DNA of 64,000 nt from an uncultured Parabacteroides sp. (GTDB taxonomy: Bacteria; Bacteroidota; Bacteroidia; Bacteroidales; Tannerellaceae), in contig UQLN01000005.1 of NCBI GenBank assembly GCA_900541965.1, positions 62,001 to 126,000 of the forward strand, read 5' to 3'. A program made the position numbers and the translations under genes. The notes below the pieces were generated by a model, which did not search any database, had not been told where the DNA came from, and saw nothing but the letters and a program-made list of their open reading frames with translations. Of the stretch, positions 1 to 8,338 are shown piece after piece (position 1 is the first letter of the stretch; the number at the start of each line of letters is the position of its first letter).

Positions 1-74
1 TGGAGGGGAACGCTATAATTGGAAATCTGCAAAAAGGTTTGGAAACGATAGTGGAGAAATCCATTAAGAAGTAA
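1..74 (+). CDS. 3' end of an unidentified protein (partial)
   Basis: The reading frame open from the left edge of the window ends at TAA 72-74 and gives about 23 C-terminal residues, ending in VEKSIKK. The frame ends just before a strong rho-independent terminator, which supports it being a real gene end. The fragment is too short to identify the product. Confidence 0.55.
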   Translation, partial: EGNAIIGNLQKGLETIVEKSIKK

Positions 75-80
75 AAAGAA

Positions 81-115
81 AAGGGTTGGCATCAGAAAAT
101 GCCAACCCTTTTTTT
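81..115. terminator. Bidirectional rho-independent terminator
   Basis: A perfect 12-bp stem (81-92 with 99-110) with a 6-nt loop is followed by a T run on the plus strand and preceded by an A-rich run that gives a U tract on the minus strand. It lies between the convergent ends of the partial plus-strand gene and rpmE2. Confidence 0.85.
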
Positions 116-136
116 ATCGTTATAAAACGAAACTTC

Positions 137-388
137 TTATTTTTTACGGTTACCGTAACGGCTCATGAACTTATCAACACGTCCGGCAGTATCCACCAAT
201 TTAGATTTACCTGTGTAGAACGGGTGAGAAGTGTTAGAGATTTCGACCTTTACCAACGGATAAGTTACACCATCGATTTCGATAGTTTCCTTTGCATTGA
301 TAGTGGAACGAGTGATAAATACGTCCTCGTTTGACATGTCCTTGAATACTACAGGACGATAGTTGTCAGGATGAATTCCTTTTTTCAT
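137..388 (-). CDS. rpmE2: 50S ribosomal protein L31, type B
   Basis: An 83-residue ribosomal protein of the large subunit. It begins MKKGIHPDNYRPVVFKD and carries the family block SHPFYTGK followed by GRVDKF near the C terminus, and its length is typical of type B L31. The zinc-binding Cys pairs of type A L31 are absent, so this is the zinc-independent (C-minus) form. It is a single-gene unit with its own promoter at 451-481 and ends at the terminator at 81-115. In other bacteria C-minus L31 paralogues are often controlled by zinc; no Zur-like operator was recognised here. Confidence 0.95.
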   Translation of the reverse strand: MKKGIHPDNYRPVVFKDMSNEDVFITRSTINAKETIEIDGVTYPLVKVEISNTSHPFYTGKSKLVDTAGRVDKFMSRYGNRKK

Positions 389-450
389 TGCTTTGTTATC
401 TTATATTTAATTATTATTCTTAACAGTTTGGTAACCGGTATTTTGGGTTG

Positions 451-481
451 CAAAGGTATTGATTTGAGTTGAACAAACAAA
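451..481 (-). promoter_or_regulatory. Bacteroidetes-type promoter of rpmE2
   Basis: Read on the minus strand there is a TTTG box at 481-478, 19 nt of spacer, then TACCTTTG at 458-451. This is an exact match to the Bacteroidetes housekeeping consensus (TTTG, 19 nt, TAnnTTTG). Transcription would start near 444, giving a leader of about 55 nt. Confidence 0.75.
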
Positions 482-562
482 GAAAATCAAACTATTTTTT
501 CCAGAATCAAGACTTTTGCGTTATTTTAGATGCTTAAGAGCATAAAGTTAGCGGAGAGTTGT

Positions 563-570
563 TATCTTTG
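563..570 (+). promoter_or_regulatory. -7 box for fructose-bisphosphate aldolase
   Basis: TATCTTTG matches the TAnnTTTG -7 box of Bacteroidetes promoters and lies 40 nt before the ATG at 611. The -33 box is not clear. Its position shows that the longer reading frame beginning at 530 cannot be the translated form. Confidence 0.6.
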
Positions 571-610
571 CTGTAGATTTTTAATCATTAACGTAATAAC
601 ATATACAACA

Positions 611-1609
611 ATGGTAAATTACAAAGATTTAGGGTTGGTGAACACGAAAGAAATGTTCGCAAAGGCTATCAAAGGCGGATATGCAATTCCGGCTTTCAAC
701 TTCAATAACATGGAACAGATGCAGGCTATTATCAAGGCTGCTGTTGAAACAAAGTCTCCGGTAATCCTGCAGGTGTCTAAAGGTGCCCGTCAATATGCAA
801 ACGCAACATTGCTTCGCTACATGGCTCAGGGTGCTGTTGAATATGCAAAGGAATTAGGTTGCCCGAATCCTCAGATTGTTCTTCACCTGGATCATGGTGA
901 TACATTTGAAACTTGCAAGAGCTGTATCGATTCTGGTTTCTCTTCTGTTATGATCGACGGTTCTCATCTTCCTTACGAAGAAAACGTTGCTTTGACTAAG
1001 AAAGTTGTTGATTATGCTCATCAGTTCGATGTAACTGTAGAAGGCGAACTGGGTGTATTGGCAGGCGTTGAAGATGAAGTTTCTTCTGACCACCACACTT
1101 ATACTGACCCTGAAGAAGTAATCGACTTCGCTACTCGTACAGGTTGCGATTCTTTGGCTATCTCAATCGGTACTTCTCACGGTGCTTACAAGTTTACTCC
1201 GGAACAATGCCACATCGACCCGAAGACTGGCCGTATGGTTCCTCCTCCATTGGCTTTCGAAGTATTGGACGCTGTAATGGAAAAACTTCCGGGATTCCCT
1301 ATCGTTCTTCACGGTTCTTCTTCTGTTCCTGAAGAAGAAGTTGAAACAATCAACAAATACGGTGGTGCTTTGAAGGCTGCTATCGGTATTCCTGAAGAAG
1401 AATTGCGTAAGGCTGCTAAATCTGCTGTTTGCAAAATCAACATCGACTCAGACTCTCGTCTGGCTATGACTGCTGCTATCCGCAAGACTTTCGCAGAAAA
1501 ACCGGCTGAATTTGACCCACGTAAATATCTGGGCCCGGCTCGCGATAACATGGAAAAACTTTACAAACATAAGATTTTGAACGTTCTTGGTTCAAACGAT
1601 AAATTGTAA
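611..1609 (+). CDS. fba: Class II fructose-bisphosphate aldolase
   Basis: A 332-residue zinc-dependent aldolase of glycolysis and gluconeogenesis that interconverts fructose 1,6-bisphosphate with DHAP and glyceraldehyde 3-phosphate. The active-site segment LHLDHGD places the catalytic Asp at about residue 94 and a zinc-ligand His at 95. The other metal and phosphate motifs are present: VEGELG, SIGTSHGAYKF and VLHGSSS. The start at 611 (MVNYKDLGLVNTKEM) is preferred because the frame can be extended upstream only through the promoter at 563-570. The gene stands alone and ends at a double hairpin. Codon use is highly regular, as expected for an abundant enzyme. Confidence 0.96.
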   Translation: MVNYKDLGLVNTKEMFAKAIKGGYAIPAFNFNNMEQMQAIIKAAVETKSPVILQVSKGARQYANATLLRYMAQGAVEYAKELGCPNPQIVLHLDHGDTFETCKSCIDSGFSSVMIDGSHLPYEENVALTKKVVDYAHQFDVTVEGELGVLAGVEDEVSSDHHTYTDPEEVIDFATRTGCDSLAISIGTSHGAYKFTPEQCHIDPKTGRMVPPPLAFEVLDAVMEKLPGFPIVLHGSSSVPEEEVETINKYGGALKAAIGIPEEELRKAAKSAVCKINIDSDSRLAMTAAIRKTFAEKPAEFDPRKYLGPARDNMEKLYKHKILNVLGSNDKL

Positions 1610-1630
1610 TCAGTTTACCGATATAAAACG

Positions 1631-1714
1631 TTTATGCGAGGAATAGAAATATTCTCTCGCATAAATCTGAAAAGGTACAAATCCAATCTAATTGATGGGT
1701 TTGTACCTTTTTTC
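1631..1714. terminator. Tandem hairpins, second one a terminator
   Basis: The first hairpin (1631-1665) has a long stem capped by a GAAA tetraloop and no T run. The second (stem 1671-1684 with 1697-1710, one wobble pair) is followed by a T tract. They separate the aldolase gene from the convergent propeller lipoprotein gene, and the second can act in both directions. Confidence 0.8.
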
Positions 1715-1730
1715 GTATTCGGGATTTGAA

Positions 1731-2954
1731 TCATTGGTCTTTGAGTTTATAGAAGATAAAGATAGGATTACCTTCTTCCTCTTTTGTATTCAAATTGTCG
1801 GGAATGGATATCGATTGGGTTTCTTTGTAGAAATTGAGTTCGTAAGGGGTAACGATTTGTACCAGCTCGTTTCCGCTTACACGTCCCCAGACCGGAAAGT
1901 TATGATAGCTTTTAGTCCCTAACATTCCATGTTGCAGATTCACATCCGCCATTTCTTTTAGAGTACCGGGCTGGATACATTTCTCAACCAACGTTTTTCC
2001 TGTTTTTTTATTAACGGAAGCCACGCAATGGCCTTGGTTATATCTGAAACGGAAATAGTATTGCTTAGGTGTTTCGAAAATGTCGGAAATGAAAATATCG
2101 TTATCTTCTCCAAGTTTCTTTTGCAGGGAGCTGAAATCAGTAATATCGAGTGCACGGGTTATTTCGTTATTCGAGTTTTGAAGATTTAAGATACAAGCCG
2201 GCAGGATTGTATTGTTAGATATTCTAAAAACAGTGTCGTTGCTTCCTGTTTTGAATAGGAGAGAATGTTCCGGTTCCGAGTAAGCGACAGTCATACATAC
2301 CGTAAATCCTGAGTTCTCACGGGGAACCAGCGGAGAATAAAAGTCATTCTTCATGAGAATCGTATCCCCTTGGGTGGTGAAAATACCGAGTCCGAATCCT
2401 CTTCCCTGAAAAGGCTGGTAAGGGAATGAAATGGCTGCAAGTCTTTCTTCTTCAATCAGGCATTGGGCTACTACTTGATAATCATGGCTTATATGTTGAA
2501 TAAATTCTCCGTCTAATGTGTAAACTAATATCTGATTTGTGCCAAACAGATAAAGACGATTCTTCTTTTCGTCTGCCTGCATATTTATAATAACCTCACT
2601 GATTTCACCCGGTCCTTGTCCCGGAGAAATTAATGTCTTTATAAAATGTCCTTGTTTGTCAAATAAAGCAATCCGTTCCTCCTTGACCGGTAAGATGTAA
2701 ATGTATTTATCTGTGATAACATAGCTCGTCACACCATCTATTAATGACGCATCATCGGAGGTTACTTCCAAAGGCACATAAGAAACACTCTCTATTTCAT
2801 CATCCAGATTCAGGATAGTAGGCTGATTGAGGCTATTTCTTATGTCGGCAGTTAAATAGCCTGGTGTATTTGACTCTGATGAGTTGCATGAGACAAGAAG
2901 TAATGAGGCTGATGCAAAAGCAAGGTAATAAAGTAGTTTCTGTTTCATATTCAT
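1731..2954 (-). CDS. 6-bladed beta-propeller lipoprotein
   Basis: A 407-residue secreted lipoprotein. The N terminus is a type II signal peptide with lipobox LVSC (Cys at about residue 23). The mature part has a repeated pattern of short beta-strands, including blocks such as GQGPGE and a following ALFDKQGHF-like blade, typical of the Bacteroidales 6-bladed beta-propeller family (PF17170/DUF5128). The role is unknown; members are exported cell-surface or periplasmic proteins. Met1 and Met3 are both possible starts. It is a single-gene unit read from a -7 box at 2988-2981. Confidence 0.75.
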   Translation of the reverse strand: MNMKQKLLYYLAFASASLLLVSCNSSESNTPGYLTADIRNSLNQPTILNLDDEIESVSYVPLEVTSDDASLIDGVTSYVITDKYIYILPVKEERIALFDKQGHFIKTLISPGQGPGEISEVIINMQADEKKNRLYLFGTNQILVYTLDGEFIQHISHDYQVVAQCLIEEERLAAISFPYQPFQGRGFGLGIFTTQGDTILMKNDFYSPLVPRENSGFTVCMTVAYSEPEHSLLFKTGSNDTVFRISNNTILPACILNLQNSNNEITRALDITDFSSLQKKLGEDNDIFISDIFETPKQYYFRFRYNQGHCVASVNKKTGKTLVEKCIQPGTLKEMADVNLQHGMLGTKSYHNFPVWGRVSGNELVQIVTPYELNFYKETQSISIPDNLNTKEEEGNPIFIFYKLKDQ

Positions 2955-2980
2955 ATCAGATTATTGTTATTGTTTGGTTT

Positions 2981-2988
2981 CAAAAGTA
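2981..2988 (-). promoter_or_regulatory. -7 box of the propeller lipoprotein gene
   Basis: TACTTTTG on the minus strand (2988 to 2981) matches TAnnTTTG and lies 27 nt before the start codon. Confidence 0.5.
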
Positions 2989-3263
2989 TCTTTTATTCTG
3001 GTAGAAACTTCAAAAGTGAAGAAAATTAACCTTAATTGCATCTTGAAGGGAGATTAAGGTGAATCCGGTGAAAGTTTACACGAAGAAAATATCATTTTGT
3101 TCCTTTTGACAAAATGACAAAACAACTGTTTCCTGCTTCGCTTGTACCGTATATAATCCAAGGCGCTTGGCAAATATGCCACTCTCGAGAGGTTTAATAT
3201 TTCCGCTTTGTTGGCGTAGAGGCTGGAATACTTACTAATTGAATTAAGAGGCGGATCGTATTT

Positions 3264-3347
3264 ATTAGACGCGGATGACGCGAAAAACGCGGATTAATAC
3301 GGTTTTTTATTTCTTAATCCGCGTTTTTCGCGTCATCCGCGTCTAAT
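3264..3347. repeat. Perfect 34-bp inverted repeat (REP/MITE-like palindrome)
   Basis: The arm at 3264-3297 is the exact reverse complement of the arm at 3314-3347, with a 16-nt T-rich loop. Each arm contains ACGCGGAT twice, separated by a GACGCGAAAA-type spacer. The GC-rich arm differs in composition from the AT-rich surroundings. It has no T tail and is not next to a gene end, so it is unlikely to be a simple terminator; a mobile or REP-like palindromic element is more likely. Confidence 0.8.
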
Positions 3348-3454
3348 CATATTGTTGTGTTTTTGGGAAGATAGCAGGCTAATTGATATCCGCGTAATGT
3401 TAGCTTTACAGACCATTCCAGAGTCGCGTCTATGCTTAATAACATCGAAAAACG

Positions 3455-3512
3455 AAACATATATGCTTTGAATTTAAAACATATATGCTTTAAAGTTAAA
3501 ATATAGGTGTTT
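3455..3512. repeat. 22-nt tandem direct repeat, two full units and a partial third
   Basis: Units at 3455-3476 and 3477-3498 both begin AAACATATATGCTTT and differ only near their ends. A degenerate third copy starts at 3499. Two to three copies with no spacer do not make a CRISPR array. Confidence 0.6.
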
Positions 3513-3805
3513 TGCCGCGCGGATTATTGTTTTTTTGTGCGCAGATAGTTGGAATTAGTACCGCTACTAATTGAAATTACCCTTAGGGTAAGTAGGGAAA
3601 AGTGCCGGATTGTATGAAAAAGTCTCCTTTTTAGCCTTAAAAAGGGGCAGGTTAATCCTAAAAAGGCTTTTATGTATATGAGTGAAGTTATGCTAAAGGC
3701 TGTTATTATGAAAAAGTGTCATTGAATTGGTTAAAATGATGTCTTTTTTATAATAAGGCAAACCTTCTGTTATATATACCGTTGTTGATATGTAAAGGCG
3801 GATAG

Positions 3806-5206
3806 TTACCCTTTTTTTAATGGAGCCGGTTGGGATATGCGTAGACAACTGACAATTCCTGCGATAATGGCAAATGCACCTCCAAGATAAAGACAGACCT
3901 GGGTACTATTGTTTGGAACCAGATTGAATAACATAGCTACTAACGTTGTTCCGATAGTTTGTCCCAGCAAACGGGCTGTTCCCAACATGCCGCTGGCTCC
4001 TCCACTCCGGTCGGTTGGGGCTGAAGAGATAAGCGTACTGTTGTTCGGAGTCTGGAACATACCGAAGCCGGCGCCGCAAATACACAACCGCCAGATAATC
4101 TCAGCATTGGTCGGTTCGGCAGGCAGAATGGCAAGGAGGAACATTCCGGTGGAAAAGATGCCCATACCGATACCGCCTAAGATACCGGAATGGACTTTCT
4201 CTACCAATCTCCCGGCGATAGGAGCCATAATCATGGTTGCTAACGGCCATGGGGTAAGCAGAAGTCCTGTTTCCACGGCACTTCGTCCCAGTGTGTTTTG
4301 GAAAAAGAAGGGAAGAGAAGTCATTGCCAGCATTTGAGCTATGAAGGAACAGATAGAGGTCCCTACCGACAGGGAAAAAATAGGAATGCGCATCAGGTCT
4401 ACAGGAAATAATGGAAAACGTTGCCGGAGTTGCCGGTGTACGAAGAAGAAACCAATAGTGATAAATGCTAATATTCCGGCAATTACCATAATGCTGTTTC
4501 CTTTATGAGCTATATTTTCAAGAGAAAAAATCAGTAATCCGAATGTCAGGGCATTCATCAGGCAACTGACTTTGTCGAAATGGCGTCCGTATGTTTTTAC
4601 AGTATTCACAGGCAAGAATTTCCAGCCTATCAAGAGCGCGGCAATTCCTAACGGAACATTAATAGCAAACAGCCAGTGCCATGAACTGATCGATAAAATG
4701 GCGGAAGCGATACTGGGACCGGAAGCAATAGACACGGCGACGACTAATGCATTAATCCCCATACCTCGTCCGAGGAACCGTTTGGGATAAATGATGCGCA
4801 ATAAAGCTGTGTTTACGCTGGTTATGGCAGCCGCACCGAAACCTTGCAGGATGCGGGCAATAGTCAATGTCCAGAAAGAATCGGCAAGTGCGCATATTAA
4901 GGAAGTAATGCTGAAGATACCTATACCAATCAGGAAAATACGGCGGTATCCATGAATATCTCCCAAGGAAGAAAAAGAAAGGAGCGAAATTGTGATTGCC
5001 AACTGGTATGCATTTACAACCCAAATAGTAGTGGAAGGAGCGGTCCCGAGGTCATGTGCGATGGTTGGCAAGGCAACATTTGCTATAGTTCCGTCTATAA
5101 CCGACATGCCAACTCCAAGTGCTGTGGCAAGAATTGCCCAATAACGTTTGGGGAGCGGTAGTCCGTCTGTGCCATTTACAGTTGTCTGTACCCTGTTTTG
5201 TAACAT
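3806..5206 (-). CDS. MFS drug/metabolite exporter, DHA2 (EmrB/QacA) family
   Basis: A 466-residue inner-membrane transporter of the major facilitator superfamily that would export small hydrophobic molecules using the proton gradient. Hydrophobic helices run through almost the whole protein. The motif around MSVIDGTIANVALPTIA in helix 1 and the loop 2-3 signature GDIHGYRR (a GDxxGRR form), then ARILQGFGAA, are typical of the DHA2 group. A substrate cannot be assigned. The gene stands alone; its promoter overlaps that of the divergent DUF4923 gene. Confidence 0.88.
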   Translation of the reverse strand: MLQNRVQTTVNGTDGLPLPKRYWAILATALGVGMSVIDGTIANVALPTIAHDLGTAPSTTIWVVNAYQLAITISLLSFSSLGDIHGYRRIFLIGIGIFSITSLICALADSFWTLTIARILQGFGAAAITSVNTALLRIIYPKRFLGRGMGINALVVAVSIASGPSIASAILSISSWHWLFAINVPLGIAALLIGWKFLPVNTVKTYGRHFDKVSCLMNALTFGLLIFSLENIAHKGNSIMVIAGILAFITIGFFFVHRQLRQRFPLFPVDLMRIPIFSLSVGTSICSFIAQMLAMTSLPFFFQNTLGRSAVETGLLLTPWPLATMIMAPIAGRLVEKVHSGILGGIGMGIFSTGMFLLAILPAEPTNAEIIWRLCICGAGFGMFQTPNNSTLISSAPTDRSGGASGMLGTARLLGQTIGTTLVAMLFNLVPNNSTQVCLYLGGAFAIIAGIVSCLRISQPAPLKKG

Positions 5207-5271
5207 CCTTTTATGTATGATACGGTAATTTTTTAGTTGCCGGCATTATGCAAGAATATCTAAAGACAGAA

Positions 5272-5279
5272 CAAATATA
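5272..5279 (-). promoter_or_regulatory. -7 box of the MFS gene
   Basis: TATATTTG on the minus strand lies 66 nt before the MFS start codon, back to back with the plus-strand box at 5293-5300. Confidence 0.45.
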
Positions 5280-5292
5280 GGGATAATCTTTT

Positions 5293-5300
5293 TATATTTG
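5293..5300 (+). promoter_or_regulatory. -7 box of the DUF4923 gene
   Basis: TATATTTG on the plus strand lies 33 nt before the ATG at 5333. Confidence 0.5.
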
Positions 5301-5332
5301 TATAATTATATTAGGACGAAAGGAAGTAAACA

Positions 5333-5953
5333 ATGAAGAAAATTGGGATTATTTCGATTGCCATATGTGGTTTGTTATTGGTTTCCGGTACAACATATGG
5401 TCAGTCTTTGAAGGATATATTGAAATCCTCCACAGTAAAAGATGCGATAACTTCGGTTACCGGCGGGAGTAAATTGACTGCCGAGAATTTGCAAGGAACT
5501 TGGACGTATGTAAATCCGGCGTTACAGCTCAAAGGAGATAATGCGTTAAAGAATATAGCAGGAAGTGTTGCTTCTTCCGAACTGGAAAAGAAATTGAGCG
5601 AGTATTGTGCGAAGGTCGGTATTGTAGAAGGCGTGTTTAATTACACGTTTAATTCGGATAGTACGTTTACCAGCCAGTTGAAAGGTAAAACATTGAGCGG
5701 TACCTATTCGGTGAATGTGGAAGAGAGTACAGTGGAATTTCATTATGGGAAACTGGGAAAATCTAAATTGACAACAATGACCGCAAATGTCGTTTTATCC
5801 GGTGATCAACTCTCTTTGCTTTTCAATGCGGATAAATTGTTGGACTTTTTATCCAAGTTGTCTTCTGTTTCCAGTAATTCTACATTAAAGACAATTAATA
5901 GCCTGATGAACCAGTATGATGGAATGATGCTGGGGTTTGAGTTGAAGAAATAA
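5333..5953 (+). CDS. DUF4923 family secreted protein
   Basis: A 206-residue exported protein. A cleavable signal peptide ends near TTYGQS. The mature part has a short amphipathic N-terminal helix, then a lipocalin-like strand pattern beginning at the LQGTWTYVNPAL block and continuing with TSQLKGKTLSGTYSV, as in the Bacteroidales DUF4923 family. No catalytic residues are evident and the function is unknown. It is monocistronic, with a promoter at 5293-5300 and a strong terminator at 5972-6027. Confidence 0.75.
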   Translation: MKKIGIISIAICGLLLVSGTTYGQSLKDILKSSTVKDAITSVTGGSKLTAENLQGTWTYVNPALQLKGDNALKNIAGSVASSELEKKLSEYCAKVGIVEGVFNYTFNSDSTFTSQLKGKTLSGTYSVNVEESTVEFHYGKLGKSKLTTMTANVVLSGDQLSLLFNADKLLDFLSKLSSVSSNSTLKTINSLMNQYDGMMLGFELKK

Positions 5954-5971
5954 TTTTTTGCAGAGAATATA

Positions 5972-6027
5972 AAAAATCCCGTAAATATCAGACAAAATGA
6001 TTCCTGTCTGATATTTACGGGATTTTT
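5972..6027. terminator. Bidirectional terminator with perfect 23-bp stem
   Basis: Bases 5972-5994 pair perfectly with 6005-6027 around a 10-nt loop, with A and T runs at the two bases of the stem. It lies between the convergent DUF4923 and helicase genes. Confidence 0.9.
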
Positions 6028-6028
6028 G

Positions 6029-8152
6029 TTATTCTTGTGTGCGTGAATTTTGGACAATTTCTAATAAGATAGTCCCGTAATTTGCAATGATTTTTTTTCC
6101 TATGCCGGGTATAGCTAATAGTTCCCGGCTATTGGTGGGCATGGAGTTGGCAATGCCAATAAGGGCTTTTTGCTGTAATATGGTATAAGCAGGCAAATCC
6201 CTTTCGCTGGCGAGCTCATTTCTCCATTTACGCAAACTGGCATATAATTCGGGATTTTTAATATCGGTGGAAACATCCATCTTGGCAGGACGCTGTGTCT
6301 TTTCTGTACGCTTTTTGTTTTGAGGCTGGGGTGTCTCGATAGAGGCTTTAGCCTTTTCGGACAGGTAACAGGCGATAGTGAAACCATTCCGGCAGCCATT
6401 CAAAGTTTGTTTTTTTATTCTCAGGTCGTCGAATAGTTTATCTAATGCTCCGGTAACTGTTTTGCGTGTTTCTTTATTGTCGATTTCTATTTCTTGTGAG
6501 GACGGCAACGTATCAAACAGCTGTTTTATTTGTTCTAAAAAATAAGAGGTTCCTTTCCTAACCCTTTCCTGTATGGCTTCATCTTGCAGATAGTTTGCAT
6601 TTCCTACAATCATTCTTTTTAATTGCAGGATAAAACGTTCGCCGACTTCCGTGATATTTTCCCGGCACACGTCGCGGGCATTGGAATATTGGAGGCTCAA
6701 CTTCGGATAGAGTTTTTGCAAATTATTATATACCACGAATGCAGCATATTGTAAACGTTGCTGTAGCGGATTGAAATCAAATAATTCTGATATTAACTCG
6801 GTGAAGTATTGTTGCTGTGCAGCCTGTATTTGTTCTTCACCGGGTTTGCGGTTGCCTACGGAAGAGGTAAATTCCTGTATCCGGTAATCATTTATCATGG
6901 CATTGCGCGTGATAGGACTGCTTAAAACCAATCCGTCCAGTGTTTTACAACGACTTAAAGCCACATAGACCTGACCATGTGAGAAAGCGGCGGAAGCATC
7001 AATAATCGCATGTTCGAAAGTCAGTCCCTGGCTTTTGTGTATAGTAATTGCCCAGGCTGTCTTCAGAGGATATTGGGTAAATGTACCCGATATGGTTTCT
7101 GTGATTTCCTTTGTCTCGTTGTTGATAGTATATTTTACGTTATCCCAGGTTTCTTTTTCGACTGTTATTTCAAAACCGTTTTCATCTGTTACAATGATTT
7201 TGCCGGGACTGATAAAGGAGATTTTACCTATTTTGCCATTATAGAATCTTTTTTCCGCAGAAGAGTCATTCTTGACAAACATGACTTGTGCACCTTGTTT
7301 CAACACCAGCTTGTCGTCGGTCGGGTAGGAGTACTCAGGGAAATCATTATTAATTTCCGCATGGAAGGTATAAGCCTGACCGGGAAGTTCGGACAGTTTC
7401 CGGTTATTGATTTGCTGGGACTGGTAGTTATGCGTCGTCAGGGTGATATATCCTGAAGAATCTTCCGGATGGAAATCAGGAATATACCGTTGATTTAAAG
7501 CCTGTAATGTATCGTCATCGAAGCAGTTTTCCCGTATTTTGTTCAGTAAAGAGATAAAAGTCGTATCGTTTTGCCGGTAGACTTTAGTCAGTTCAATACA
7601 GAAATAATTGCTTTCGGACAGCGCTTTACTGTCGAAAAAGAAAGTAGACGGATAATGTTCTTTTAAAAGATTCCACTCATCATCTTTTGCGACCGGAGCA
7701 AGCTGCTGCAAATCGCCGATTAGTAGTAACTGAACTCCTCCGAAAGGTTTATTATGGTCCTTATATCTTCGTAGAATATCGCTGATGGCATCCAACAAGT
7801 CTGCACGGACCATGCTGACTTCATCTATAACAAGAAGGTCCATACTCCGGATAATATTTATCTTGTCTTTCCGGAATTGCTTTTTGAAGTCTGTCTGCGA
7901 ATGATTATCACCCGTATTGCCCGGAAGATAGGGGCCGAATGGCAATTGGAAAAAAGAGTGCACGGTTACCCCTCCAGCATTGATGGCTGCAACTCCGGTC
8001 GGTGCGACAACAATCATGCGTTTCGGCGATATTTCTTTGAGCTTTTTTAAAAATGTAGTTTTGCCTGTTCCTGCTTTTCCCGTTAAAAAAAGATTGGTTC
8101 CAGTATTCTGTAATAGGTTGAAGGCAAGGTCAAATTGTTCATTTGTTTGCAT
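6029..8152 (-). CDS. Pif1-like SF1 helicase with C-terminal HRDC domain
   Basis: A 707-residue cytoplasmic ATP-dependent DNA helicase. Walker A is GKAGTGKT at residues 25-32 and Walker B is in LLVIDEVSM at about residue 110. The GDLQQLAPV motif III and the C-terminal TIHKSQGLTF and VYVALSRCKTLDGL motifs match the Pif1/RecD branch of superfamily 1. The last 80 or so residues (from PELYASLRKWRNEL through IPGIGKK) form an HRDC domain for nucleic-acid binding. The role is probably in replication or repair; the exact substrate is unknown. It has its own promoter at 8180-8211. Confidence 0.9.
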   Translation of the reverse strand: MQTNEQFDLAFNLLQNTGTNLFLTGKAGTGKTTFLKKLKEISPKRMIVVAPTGVAAINAGGVTVHSFFQLPFGPYLPGNTGDNHSQTDFKKQFRKDKINIIRSMDLLVIDEVSMVRADLLDAISDILRRYKDHNKPFGGVQLLLIGDLQQLAPVAKDDEWNLLKEHYPSTFFFDSKALSESNYFCIELTKVYRQNDTTFISLLNKIRENCFDDDTLQALNQRYIPDFHPEDSSGYITLTTHNYQSQQINNRKLSELPGQAYTFHAEINNDFPEYSYPTDDKLVLKQGAQVMFVKNDSSAEKRFYNGKIGKISFISPGKIIVTDENGFEITVEKETWDNVKYTINNETKEITETISGTFTQYPLKTAWAITIHKSQGLTFEHAIIDASAAFSHGQVYVALSRCKTLDGLVLSSPITRNAMINDYRIQEFTSSVGNRKPGEEQIQAAQQQYFTELISELFDFNPLQQRLQYAAFVVYNNLQKLYPKLSLQYSNARDVCRENITEVGERFILQLKRMIVGNANYLQDEAIQERVRKGTSYFLEQIKQLFDTLPSSQEIEIDNKETRKTVTGALDKLFDDLRIKKQTLNGCRNGFTIACYLSEKAKASIETPQPQNKKRTEKTQRPAKMDVSTDIKNPELYASLRKWRNELASERDLPAYTILQQKALIGIANSMPTNSRELLAIPGIGKKIIANYGTILLEIVQNSRTQE

Positions 8153-8179
8153 GGTCGTTTACGGTCTTGTTAATAATCA

Positions 8180-8211
8180 CAAATATAAAAAATAAAAATT
8201 ATACAAACAAA
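8180..8211 (-). promoter_or_regulatory. Promoter of the Pif1-like helicase gene
   Basis: On the minus strand, TTTG at 8211-8208 is followed after 20 nt by TATATTTG at 8187-8180, a near-exact match to the Bacteroidetes consensus. Confidence 0.65.
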
Positions 8212-8303
8212 TAAAGTGTAAATTGTTAATGTATGCTGCATCTTATAGAAATCAATACGTGCAGAATATAAATAGGGTGGGGCTAATGAATCGTAGAATA
8301 AGG

Positions 8304-8311
8304 TATCTTTG
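8304..8311 (+). promoter_or_regulatory. -7 box of the cyclophilin gene
   Basis: TATCTTTG lies 19-28 nt before the two candidate ATG codons (8330, 8339), implying a very short leader. Confidence 0.55.
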
Positions 8312-8338
8312 TATTCTTATTTAAAAGTTATGTATGAT

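Larger units (their letters stand above)
2955..3805. other. 851-bp gene-free region rich in inverted and tandem repeats
   Basis: No convincing coding frame is present. The stretch lies between the start of the propeller gene and the 3' end of the MFS gene. It contains a promoter (2981-2988), a CCAAG/CTTGG mini-hairpin (3158-3170), a perfect 34-bp inverted repeat (3264-3347), two 22-nt tandem units plus a partial third (3455-3512), and three further perfect small palindromes (3554-3571, 3577-3591, 3626-3645). This reads as a repeat-rich or decayed intergenic island. Confidence 0.7.

Noticed and set aside
3455..3512. Possible CRISPR array
   Set aside because: There are only two or three abutting units with no spacers and no cas genes anywhere in the window.
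3909..4337. 142-codon frame antisense to the MFS gene
   Set aside because: It is fully contained in the transporter gene and shows no protein-like features.
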